Shown here in pieces: positions 52,859-61,074 of a DNA stretch of 64,000 nucleotides (within the stretch, counting starts at the first letter, position 1; each line of letters starts with the position of its first letter). A program made the translations under genes and the position numbers. The stretch comes from Aegicerativicinus sediminis (GTDB taxonomy: Bacteria; Bacteroidota; Bacteroidia; Flavobacteriales; Flavobacteriaceae): assembly GCF_015476115.1 (NCBI RefSeq), contig NZ_CP064295.1, positions 1,172,001 to 1,236,000 on the forward strand, written 5' to 3'. The notes beneath the pieces are model-generated. The model had not been told where the DNA came from, did no database searches, and saw nothing but the letters and a program-made list of their open reading frames with translations.

Positions 52859-55282
52859 TTAATTTAAGTTTACAATTTTTTCAACAGGTTGCAAACCAGG
52901 ACTTGTAAACCTAATCTTAATAGCTCCTGAATCTTTCTTGGCCTTTATATAGGTAACTAATTCTCCATGATATACTTGTTGAACATTATCCGTGTAGTCT
53001 CCCATATCTGAATTATTTCCCGCTTCCATGCCTAAAAGTTCCCCCGGACCTGTTATAGTACATTTTATTTCATTTTTTGCCTTATCAACCAAAATTCCAT
53101 TTTTATCTACCACCTGTATCTTTATTTGAGCAACTTCACCACCCTTGGTTATTTCCTGACCCACTTGTTTAAGTTCAAGTGCATGAGGCTGATCGGATGT
53201 GTTTATGACACAACGGGATTGTTCTTTGTTATTTTCATCGAGACCAATAGCTTCAAGTTTTCCAGGTTGAAATGGAACATTCCAAGACATATAACCTGTC
53301 TCCTCATTATAATTTTGAACCTGTCCTACTTCTTTTCCGTTCAAAACAAGTTTCGCTTTAGCGGTATTGGTATAACAAACCACTTTAATTAATTCATCCT
53401 TATTGTAATTCCAATTAGACCAATCGTCTGAATAGTATTCATTACCAGACTTCTCGGACGCTTTATGGGTACCGATATAAATCATGGGTTCTTTAGCCCA
53501 TAAAGACTGTCTTAGATAGCCCATTGGTTTTATGCGCCCCATAAAATCGATTAGCCCTGAGTAAAACCCCCTTGAGGGCCATTCTCTTGATTCACCTAGG
53601 TAATCCATACCCGTCCATAAGAATTGCCCGAATATATAGTCGTTATTTTTTACTGCTAACCAAGCATCATAATCATGGCGAGTTTCACTGCCAAAAATGA
53701 CTCTATTTGGATACTTTTCGTGGTCCTGGGTATACCGGTTTTCAGTATAATTATAACCTGTAATATCTAAGGCACCTGGATAATCTGTTGCGTTAGACAT
53801 TGTTACACCCGCTAATCCAGCAGTTGTTGGGCGAGAGTTATCGTGCTTTTTTACAGCTGAAACCAATCGCTTAGATATGCCACCTAATCGCTCAGCCTTG
53901 GGGGCATCCTTTTTGAAACCACCGTAAACTGCTTGAGTAAAACCGGTATCACCACCTCCATCTAATACAGGATGCGAATAAGGATCGTTGGGGTAATCAA
54001 CTTCATTGCCAATACTCCAGGCAAAAACAGACAAGTGATTTCTATCCCTACGAACCAGGTCTTCTAAATCTTTCTCAGACCAATCCGCAAAAATATCGTA
54101 GCTGCCTTCATAACCGGGTTTGCCAACATTCCATCCCTTCAACCATTTCCGTTTTGGAAATTCCCATTCGTCATAGGCTTCATTTAAAACCAACAATCCA
54201 ATTTCGTCACAAAGCCCATAAAATTCTGGGGCTTGTGGATTATGACTCGTGCGAATCGCATTAACGCCAATTTCTTTTAGGGTTTGTAATCTACTCCTCC
54301 AAACTTCAGGATAGAATGCGGATCCTAGAACTCCCAAATCATGATGTAGGCAAACACCCTTCATTTTCATAAATTCTCCATTAAGGGCGAATCCTTTATT
54401 TGGGTCGAAAGTAAAAGTCCTAAAACCAGTCTGGGTAGTGTTGCGATCAATCTCCTTACCCTCTCTAAGAACAACCGTTTCTAGTTGATACAAATTTGGA
54501 TGAGTTAAATCCCATAATTGTGGATCGGATACCGCAAGACTCGTTTGAATTTTATTCGATTCATTTGGCAGAACCTCAATATTATTTGATCCACTAGCCA
54601 CTATTTTTCCTTGACTATTAACCAATCTGTTTACTATTTCCACTTCTGCAGAAGTATCTGTTTCATTATCAATCGATACTTCAAGGTTTAATATTCCCTG
54701 ATTTTCCGTTATTTCAGGATATGCGAATACACCCCATTGTTTTATATGAACGGGATTTGAATAAACTAACCAGACATTTCGGTAAATTCCAGAGCCTGGA
54801 TACCAGCGGGAATCTGCTGATTGACTATGATCTACTCGAACTGCAATGGTATTTTCTTCACCGAATTTTACATAAGGGGTAGCATCAAAAGCAAATGACA
54901 TATAACCATTTGGACGCGCACCAATAGATTCGCCATTTACAAACACCTCACTTCGGTTATACACACCTTCAAAATACAGGTAGACTTTCTCCTTACTTTT
55001 ATCTAATGGTATTTCTATGGTTTTTCGAAACCAACCAATTCCCCCAGGTAAATATCCAGTACAACTGGCTAGCGTTGAGTCTAATTGTCCTTTAATACTC
55101 CAATCATAGGGCACGTCAACGGTTTCCCAATCTGATACATCTAAAACCAGGCTTTTATAATCAGGATTATCTTGAAGGATAAACTTCCAATCATCATTGA
55201 TTTTCTCAGGGTTTCCAAATGAAATTTGACCAAACGAATTGATGTAGACTAAAAGAGAAAGAATAATTAGAATTTTCTTCAT
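52859..55282 (-). CDS. GH2 beta-galactosidase-type enzyme, secreted
   Basis: An 807-residue enzyme with signal peptide ending at NSFGQ (residue 19). Domains: sugar-binding sandwich (about 22-190; INDDWKFILQD, VPYDWSIKGQ), Ig-like (195-300), TIM barrel (305-600) with acid/base E427 in WSIGNEVDYPND and nucleophile E533 in IFGSETRHDYD, then DUF4982-like and Ig-like C-terminal domains. It resembles the second GH2 of the locus in layout, but its active-site surroundings differ (GSETRH against NTESYP), so the two likely handle different linkages. It is seven bases after the FN3 lipoprotein gene. Confidence 0.9.
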   Translation of the reverse strand: MKKILIILSLLVYINSFGQISFGNPEKINDDWKFILQDNPDYKSLVLDVSDWETVDVPYDWSIKGQLDSTLASCTGYLPGGIGWFRKTIEIPLDKSKEKVYLYFEGVYNRSEVFVNGESIGARPNGYMSFAFDATPYVKFGEENTIAVRVDHSQSADSRWYPGSGIYRNVWLVYSNPVHIKQWGVFAYPEITENQGILNLEVSIDNETDTSAEVEIVNRLVNSQGKIVASGSNNIEVLPNESNKIQTSLAVSDPQLWDLTHPNLYQLETVVLREGKEIDRNTTQTGFRTFTFDPNKGFALNGEFMKMKGVCLHHDLGVLGSAFYPEVWRSRLQTLKEIGVNAIRTSHNPQAPEFYGLCDEIGLLVLNEAYDEWEFPKRKWLKGWNVGKPGYEGSYDIFADWSEKDLEDLVRRDRNHLSVFAWSIGNEVDYPNDPYSHPVLDGGGDTGFTQAVYGGFKKDAPKAERLGGISKRLVSAVKKHDNSRPTTAGLAGVTMSNATDYPGALDITGYNYTENRYTQDHEKYPNRVIFGSETRHDYDAWLAVKNNDYIFGQFLWTGMDYLGESREWPSRGFYSGLIDFMGRIKPMGYLRQSLWAKEPMIYIGTHKASEKSGNEYYSDDWSNWNYNKDELIKVVCYTNTAKAKLVLNGKEVGQVQNYNEETGYMSWNVPFQPGKLEAIGLDENNKEQSRCVINTSDQPHALELKQVGQEITKGGEVAQIKIQVVDKNGILVDKAKNEIKCTITGPGELLGMEAGNNSDMGDYTDNVQQVYHGELVTYIKAKKDSGAIKIRFTSPGLQPVEKIVNLN

Positions 55283-55289
55283 TTTGAGA

Positions 55290-55988
55290 TCAATTGGTAT
55301 TGAACTTCCAGATTTGTCCTTGAGTTTGGCCTCCTTTATTGTCCTTAACGACCACCTGCCAATAATAAGTTGTAGCTGCTTGAACGGTTGAACTCACATC
55401 TAAACTTGATTCGGATTGATCACCTGAAATTTTATTAGTTGGCGGATTAGCTATATCTAAATAGATATCATACGTTAAAGTGTCATAAAAATCTGGGTCT
55501 TCGGCTGTCCATTTCAGAACAACAGATGAAATATCTACTGAAGTATTATATAATGGATTAACGGCATTGGGCAAAAAGGGTAAATAGTTTAAATCGGGAT
55601 TAGACTCCGTAAAAAAACTATAGACCGAAGAATATTCACTTTCTGAATTATTACTATCAAAAGCCATAACACGCCAAAAATAAACCTTTCCTTTTTCTAG
55701 AGTTAGAGATACCTCTGTTGAGGTAGTCTGTTTATTTACAACCCCAACGGTGAACTGACTGTTTTCTGCAACTTGAAACTTGTAGGAGACACTGTTGCCT
55801 TGGCTAACTGTTGATGGAGACCATTTAAAAAGTATTGCGTTATCTATACATAATTCATTCTCCCCAGGATAAATTAGTTGAGGCACACTTGGAGCCGTGC
55901 TTTTTGGCTCACCTCCATCATCACTACTACTACAAGAAAATAGTAATAGGCCAATTACTATAATATATAGTAAATTTTTCATGATCAC
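55290..55988 (-). CDS. FN3-domain lipoprotein, probable glycan-binding accessory
   Basis: A 232-residue lipoprotein (signal IIVIGLLLFSC, Cys19 from the first ATG; a second start at 55982 is possible). The mature part has two fibronectin-III-like domains (about 34-130 and 140-230), each with the KVYFWRV/TTYYWQV strand typical of FN3 domains in surface lipoproteins. No catalytic residues. Overlaps the large GH30-like gene by four bases, so it is made together with it and may hold the substrate or enzyme at the surface. Similar short FN3 proteins occur in many PULs; a SusE-like role is plausible but not shown. Confidence 0.75.
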   Translation of the reverse strand: MIMKNLLYIIVIGLLLFSCSSSDDGGEPKSTAPSVPQLIYPGENELCIDNAILFKWSPSTVSQGNSVSYKFQVAENSQFTVGVVNKQTTSTEVSLTLEKGKVYFWRVMAFDSNNSESEYSSVYSFFTESNPDLNYLPFLPNAVNPLYNTSVDISSVVLKWTAEDPDFYDTLTYDIYLDIANPPTNKISGDQSESSLDVSSTVQAATTYYWQVVVKDNKGGQTQGQIWKFNTN

Positions 55989-58900
55989 TTTTTAATAATG
56001 GTTAAACTTACAGCCGTATCGAGATACACTCTCGATATATAAGCCCCAGCAGGCAACTCTTCCAAGTTCAACTGTATCCTCCTGTTTTTTACTGCATAAT
56101 TGCCTTTTAGAACAACTTGGCCTGTTATGGTATAAACTTCAACTTTCAATTCGGTTTTTGTTGTAGGAGCCATAATATTGAATATGTCTCTAGTTGGGTT
56201 CGGATATCCCGTTACGCTAGATTCCATCAGACCATCTATCAATTGGGAATATACCCCTTCGCAGTTTTTGGCGGTCGTAACCTCTAACAGATCTCCTTGA
56301 TTTACCTCTACAGAAAAGCTAGCGTCTGCGGTCTCGAATCTCGACTGACCATTAATAAAAATTTCATATGGTGCTGTTCCCTGGGTAATCTGGATTGAAA
56401 CAGTATTTTCTCCAATAAAATTGGAGATGCCGTTAATGGATAGCCCAGGTTCTAATGTGATTTTAAAACATTGTTCGAATGTCTTTCCACTAACATAGAT
56501 ACAGACATCATAGGTCCCTGGGGCCAAATCTGTAAGTGTGAGGTTTTGTCCAGTAAAATTATAATCAGTGCCATTAACGGTAGCAGTATAGTCATAGCTG
56601 TCCTTTGCAGTTATACTTATCTCGCTATTGTTCAGACCAGCACAAGTTTCTGATTTTGTTTCTATAGTAAAGTTATCGTTTGACAGCGCAAATGGTAAAA
56701 TGGTAATATTAACAGTAGCAACATTGCTATCAGCCATACCATCATTGATATAATAGGTAAAGCTGTCTGAAGTGGTGGCAGAACCATTATGGGTATAGCT
56801 AAAAGTACCATCCGCATTGAGGGTTAAGGAGCCATTGGTTGGTTCTGTAACAACAAAAGCTGTAATTGGGTCATTTTCCCTGTCGTTATCATTGTTTAAC
56901 AGACTATTTATGGTTCCGTCAAAAAGGGTAGTTGATGTTGCTCCTTCAGAAACATACATTTCATCATTAACGGCTACTGGGGCTTCATTGGCTGCAAGAA
57001 CTGCCAATTCCGAAGGCGCTAATTTATAATTATAAATCTTAAAATCATCTACGCTTGCATTGAGTAGGGGATCACTAGAATATTGACTGCGCCCAATATA
57101 ATTAAGGACTGGTTTAAAGTCAATTGGGCTAATTGGTGTCTGATTTAATTTATCCACCTCTGTCCCATTTACATACAAAGAAATTCCTGTTGCATCTAAA
57201 GTAACCGCAACATGTATCCAGCGACCTGTTTCTAAGACAGGGCCATTTAAATTCTGGGTTAAGCCACCGTTGGTTATGGTAAACTGTACGTTGCCAGAAC
57301 CATTTTTGGAAGTCAAATACATGTTTTCACTTTGGTCATTACCAAAATCCCAAATACGTTGCCAAGCTGTTGTGCCAATTAATTTAACCCAAGTAGCAAC
57401 CGTAATGGCTTTATGGCTAGCAATGTCGGCAGGAAGTTTAATAAATTTTGTTCCCCCTAAATTTATGGCTTGTGTTTCCACACCTGTTATATATGAAACG
57501 TTGCTAATAGGGGCTGTATGATTTAAATTTTCGGTAACATCGTTGATATTTCCATCAAACGTATAATGGGCTACAATAGTTTTGGCTCCAGTGGCTTTTG
57601 CTGATACTTGGTTAGAATATCCAGAACGGTTAAGTGATTTATCAATAGCCTTTAAAGTGTAATAATATGTAACACCGGCAAGAGCTGAGTTATCTACAAA
57701 AGATGTACTTGTAACGGTTCGTGCAATAGTATTGTAAGGACCACCTGCAGATGTAGATCGATAAACATTATACCCTGCAAGGTCTGAACTAGCTACCGCA
57801 GCCCAACTTAGTTTAATGGAAGTTGGCAATGCGGTCGCCACGAGATTGGATGGTACTGATGGAGCATTGAATTCTACATCAGCATCCACTGGGATTAATC
57901 GCCATTGCTGGATGTCATTACCTGTCTTTGCACCTTGTACAACATTTCCAGTACCGTCTACTTGTAAGCAATATGAACTATGCTTACTTCTTATGTAAAA
58001 ATAACCGTCGGATTTATATTCTAAGTACCATAATTGGTTGGTGCCGAAACCTCCAGACCATTGGATGATATTGCCGCCTTCTTCAAGAGAAAAGTTAAAT
58101 ACGTCTAAAGCTTTGCTCGTGTCTGAAAGCGGTTGAATTTTAAAATAGCTAAAATCACCCCCAAAATTATTAGGAAGGGGAGTTACATTCCATTTTTGAT
58201 TATCGCCACTGCTATCGCTACCTGACTGAACATTTGCTCCATCACCACTGCCGCTCACTTCCATAACCAGTCCAGTGCTTTTATTTACCAGTTTATATTC
58301 ACCATTTATTGCAGGTTGTACATCATCCCCCCAGGTGATATTGATAACCCGTTCTGCGTTTTTCTGATTTGCACTACCGTAGGTACCATTAGGATCAGCA
58401 GGCATTTCTAATACAAAATTACGGTATGGACCATGTCCATCGTAATAGACCACTCTATCCGTTGAGATAAAATTGTAGTTTGTTGGTCTGGCTTGGCGTT
58501 CAGAAACCCCTCCAAAAGCTTGGACTTTACCATTTGCTTGTCTATAAACCGAAGCTGCTGTCCAATTTGGTCTGTGCTCTGCATATCCAAGGCGCACTCC
58601 ATTAGTAGCTGCCTTAACAAATTCACCCCTCGCGTATTCCGCAGTGTACCACCATATTCCGGTTTGCATTCCATATTCAGAACCAACCATGGCTTCCATT
58701 ACATTATGCAATTCATCATTGGTAGCATGGTTTCCGTCTGCCCTTACTGTTTGGAAAAAATTAGCATAGTTATCAAAAGTACCTGCCAATTGATGGGTAT
58801 TACCTTCGTCTAAACGATCCTTTAAATAATTATACCAATCTAAAGCAACATCTGGATTAAGGGTATTGCCGCCTGAAATGCGTTTGCCATCAAAATAAGA

Positions 58901-59485
58901 GTTGCTTTTTATTTCACCGTTGATATTGTTAAAATCAGCTTTAGTCCCTTGTCCTGTTTCCGAATAATCAGGCTCGTTAAAGGGAGACACAGTTATAACA
59001 TTAAATCCCTCCGCCTCATGCATTTTAGCGGTAACTTCAATCAATTTTGCCCAATTTTGTGCATTACCCTTATAATAAGGGTCTACACTTGGATGATCAC
59101 TGTTAAGTGCTAAATCAATACCATCAGGAAAATTGTCTTTTAAAATATTGATTCTAAGATTAGTATTATCAAGGGCTGTCCCTTGCAGTTCTTGATCGTT
59201 AACTAATGGACTAGTTGGCATAAAAGAAGACCTAACAATCCCAACATTAGACTTATCCATGAAACGCACCCCTCGAACAATATTGTATTGGTCGAGCCAT
59301 GCCAAATCCAAACCAAAATTGATAGGTTTTGAAACTCCAACATCGTCAACGGCATACTTAATAGTTCTGTCAACTCTAGGTTCTAATACTAAATTATCAC
59401 TTGAACTAGCTGTTTGTGCCTGTATAGTTAAACCCCCAATTCCTATTAAGACAGGTGTAAGTAAATATGTAATTTTTGATTTCAT
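55985..59485 (-). CDS. Large modular GH30-like enzyme with lectin, LamG and T9SS tail
   Basis: A 1166-residue exported protein. After a signal peptide (1-24) a clan-A TIM-barrel-like region (about 30-390) carries E171 in VSPFNEPDYS, the acid/base position of GH30 and related families; the nucleophile is not certain (E264, E270 or E283 are candidates in GSEYGM and TAEYARGEF). Then come a ricin-type lectin domain (about 396-532; three QxW-like repeats, QKW, QLW, QQW), an FN3 domain (542-632), a LamG/concanavalin-like domain (637-840), a cadherin-like domain (845-935), further Ig-like sequence and a T9SS type A tail (GYPNPTRDIFNI). A secreted endo-acting galactanase-type role is possible. It is preceded by a 317-base gap likely to hold a promoter. 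Confidence 0.82.
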   Translation of the reverse strand: MKSKITYLLTPVLIGIGGLTIQAQTASSSDNLVLEPRVDRTIKYAVDDVGVSKPINFGLDLAWLDQYNIVRGVRFMDKSNVGIVRSSFMPTSPLVNDQELQGTALDNTNLRINILKDNFPDGIDLALNSDHPSVDPYYKGNAQNWAKLIEVTAKMHEAEGFNVITVSPFNEPDYSETGQGTKADFNNINGEIKSNSYFDGKRISGGNTLNPDVALDWYNYLKDRLDEGNTHQLAGTFDNYANFFQTVRADGNHATNDELHNVMEAMVGSEYGMQTGIWWYTAEYARGEFVKAATNGVRLGYAEHRPNWTAASVYRQANGKVQAFGGVSERQARPTNYNFISTDRVVYYDGHGPYRNFVLEMPADPNGTYGSANQKNAERVINITWGDDVQPAINGEYKLVNKSTGLVMEVSGSGDGANVQSGSDSSGDNQKWNVTPLPNNFGGDFSYFKIQPLSDTSKALDVFNFSLEEGGNIIQWSGGFGTNQLWYLEYKSDGYFYIRSKHSSYCLQVDGTGNVVQGAKTGNDIQQWRLIPVDADVEFNAPSVPSNLVATALPTSIKLSWAAVASSDLAGYNVYRSTSAGGPYNTIARTVTSTSFVDNSALAGVTYYYTLKAIDKSLNRSGYSNQVSAKATGAKTIVAHYTFDGNINDVTENLNHTAPISNVSYITGVETQAINLGGTKFIKLPADIASHKAITVATWVKLIGTTAWQRIWDFGNDQSENMYLTSKNGSGNVQFTITNGGLTQNLNGPVLETGRWIHVAVTLDATGISLYVNGTEVDKLNQTPISPIDFKPVLNYIGRSQYSSDPLLNASVDDFKIYNYKLAPSELAVLAANEAPVAVNDEMYVSEGATSTTLFDGTINSLLNNDNDRENDPITAFVVTEPTNGSLTLNADGTFSYTHNGSATTSDSFTYYINDGMADSNVATVNITILPFALSNDNFTIETKSETCAGLNNSEISITAKDSYDYTATVNGTDYNFTGQNLTLTDLAPGTYDVCIYVSGKTFEQCFKITLEPGLSINGISNFIGENTVSIQITQGTAPYEIFINGQSRFETADASFSVEVNQGDLLEVTTAKNCEGVYSQLIDGLMESSVTGYPNPTRDIFNIMAPTTKTELKVEVYTITGQVVLKGNYAVKNRRIQLNLEELPAGAYISRVYLDTAVSLTIIKK

Positions 59486-59802
59486 CTGTCATTTATTTTT
59501 GCGAGAAGTCTTAAGCAATGTTTATTGTATTGGAAATAGAAATAAGAATGGATTCAACAATATTATCCTGTCTAATTAATCTTTTTATAAGGCAAAGACT
59601 TTCTGAATCACTAAAACTTTTGGCGATTAAATTATCCATTATGATAGGAGGTAAAAAAATTAGTTTGTTAACCAAAAGGCCATTATTTAGTGATTTTATG
59701 TCCTTCTATAATGGCCTATACAATTCACTCACATATTAACATCATTATGGCTAATATTTCTTTATTGATAAAAACTCTTTGTTAAATTATTTCCCAACAG
59801 GA
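59486..59802. promoter_or_regulatory. Gap before the GH30-like gene, likely promoter
   Basis: This 317-base stretch is the only large gap in the PUL 2 series, so a second promoter for the GH30-like gene and those after it is probable. A plus-strand open frame here (about 73 codons, from 59518) has no protein-like character and overlaps nothing known. No TAnnTTTG-type element was found by eye on the minus strand near the start, and no strong hairpin was seen. Confidence 0.4.
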
Positions 59803-61035
59803 CTAATTAATTTTCCTAAGAGAAATATTGTTCCAGGTTAAGTTGTAAGGCTGATTTGATCCGCTTTTTATTACTATGTAAAAGCTTTCTGGCGCATTAA
59901 AAGTATAGACCCCATCTGCTGGATATTCACCACCAGCATTGACCTCTCCTAGATCATACATCGCCGGAACTTTTGGACTTCCATTCCATGTACTATAAAC
60001 TACCTGATAAGGAATGCCAGGCACATAATCTTGACCTTCTTGAGGCTCGACGGTACTGAATATTAACTCAGACCAAGTTTCATCTATTACAGAATTAACT
60101 TTTACCAATCCGCTTAACTGGTATGTACCTGCTTCAACATTTACTTGCTGAAAAATATGAGACCCCGACCAACCGCCAGTTCCATTGAAATTAATGGTGT
60201 TATCTGTTAACGTGGTTGTTACCCCTGGCGAGACCTGTTGAACAGTCCAATTATTCATGTTTACAACTCCAAAATCTACTTCACCGTAAAATTCCAATTC
60301 AGCAATATTACAGTAACCATCTACCGGTGATTGAAAATAAATAAATCTAAAACCTTCGTTTCCAGAAATTTGAGCTTCTGTTAATGTGCCTGTTGCCGGT
60401 TCTTGGGCAATAGTATACAGTACAGTGTAGTTTGAAAATGTTGGGTCATTTGAGCCCCTTATTTCTCCATTTACCAACCGCCATGCCCAACCATCTCTAG
60501 GGGCATATTTAACTGAGCTTAAAGTGATAGAACTCCCTATCCCAAAATCATATCCCACAAAACCGCCTGTTCCCATCGGCGCGTCTACAAAGGTTGAAAG
60601 GTCTCCATCAAAAGCCGCGTTAACCAATCCGTTAACACCATCCCAAGAGCCCTCATGGCCGATAATCTTTCCATCCAACTCAACAACAACGCCTTCTTTT
60701 ACAATTACGCTTTTTGTTTGTGCGGCAGGGGTAGTACCTGGTTCGCCATTGATAGTCAAAACAACTGTATATTCTCCATCGGAGGCATAACTATGGGTAG
60801 GATTGGCCTCTGAGGAAGTGTTGCCATCTCCAAAATCCCAATTAACCTCCATAGCATTGGTTGTTTTAGATGTAAAGTGTACTGTTAACGGAGATGAAGA
60901 ATCAATTTCAAAATTAAAACTGACGGTTGGGCTAAATGGTGGGTAATCAGCATCATCATTTGCGCAAGAATAAACTATTGTTAGAAGTAAAGTCAACGAG
61001 AGAAAACCTAGCCAATTTTTTAGTGTTTTTTTCAT
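59803..61035 (-). CDS. PKD-domain lipoprotein, probable surface glycan-binding protein
   Basis: A 410-residue lipoprotein (signal LLTIVYSC, Cys24). A PKD domain comes first (about 35-115; VNWDFGDGNTSSEANPTHSY is the family mark), then a F5/8-type sandwich (about 120-250; NGLVNAAFDGDLSTFVDA, GYDFGIGSSITL) and a C-terminal jelly-roll (about 255-410; GTYQLSGLVKV, FYIVIKSGSNQPYNLTWNNI). The composition, without any enzyme motif, is that of SusE/SusF-like or surface glycan-binding proteins placed directly after susC/susD. It starts 39 bases after the VCBS protein gene. Confidence 0.8.
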   Translation of the reverse strand: MKKTLKNWLGFLSLTLLLTIVYSCANDDADYPPFSPTVSFNFEIDSSSPLTVHFTSKTTNAMEVNWDFGDGNTSSEANPTHSYASDGEYTVVLTINGEPGTTPAAQTKSVIVKEGVVVELDGKIIGHEGSWDGVNGLVNAAFDGDLSTFVDAPMGTGGFVGYDFGIGSSITLSSVKYAPRDGWAWRLVNGEIRGSNDPTFSNYTVLYTIAQEPATGTLTEAQISGNEGFRFIYFQSPVDGYCNIAELEFYGEVDFGVVNMNNWTVQQVSPGVTTTLTDNTINFNGTGGWSGSHIFQQVNVEAGTYQLSGLVKVNSVIDETWSELIFSTVEPQEGQDYVPGIPYQVVYSTWNGSPKVPAMYDLGEVNAGGEYPADGVYTFNAPESFYIVIKSGSNQPYNLTWNNISLRKIN

Positions 61036-61074
61036 TTTATCATGAATTTAAATTAAACCTTTTTCTAATTTTTA

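Noticed and set aside
58493-58813. Plus-strand open frame of 106 codons inside the GH30-like gene
   Set aside because: Antisense to the catalytic region of a real gene; no domain or start context.
59518-59739. Possible small gene (73 codons) in the gap before the GH30-like gene
   Set aside because: No family resemblance and no operon partner on that strand; it sits where a promoter is expected.
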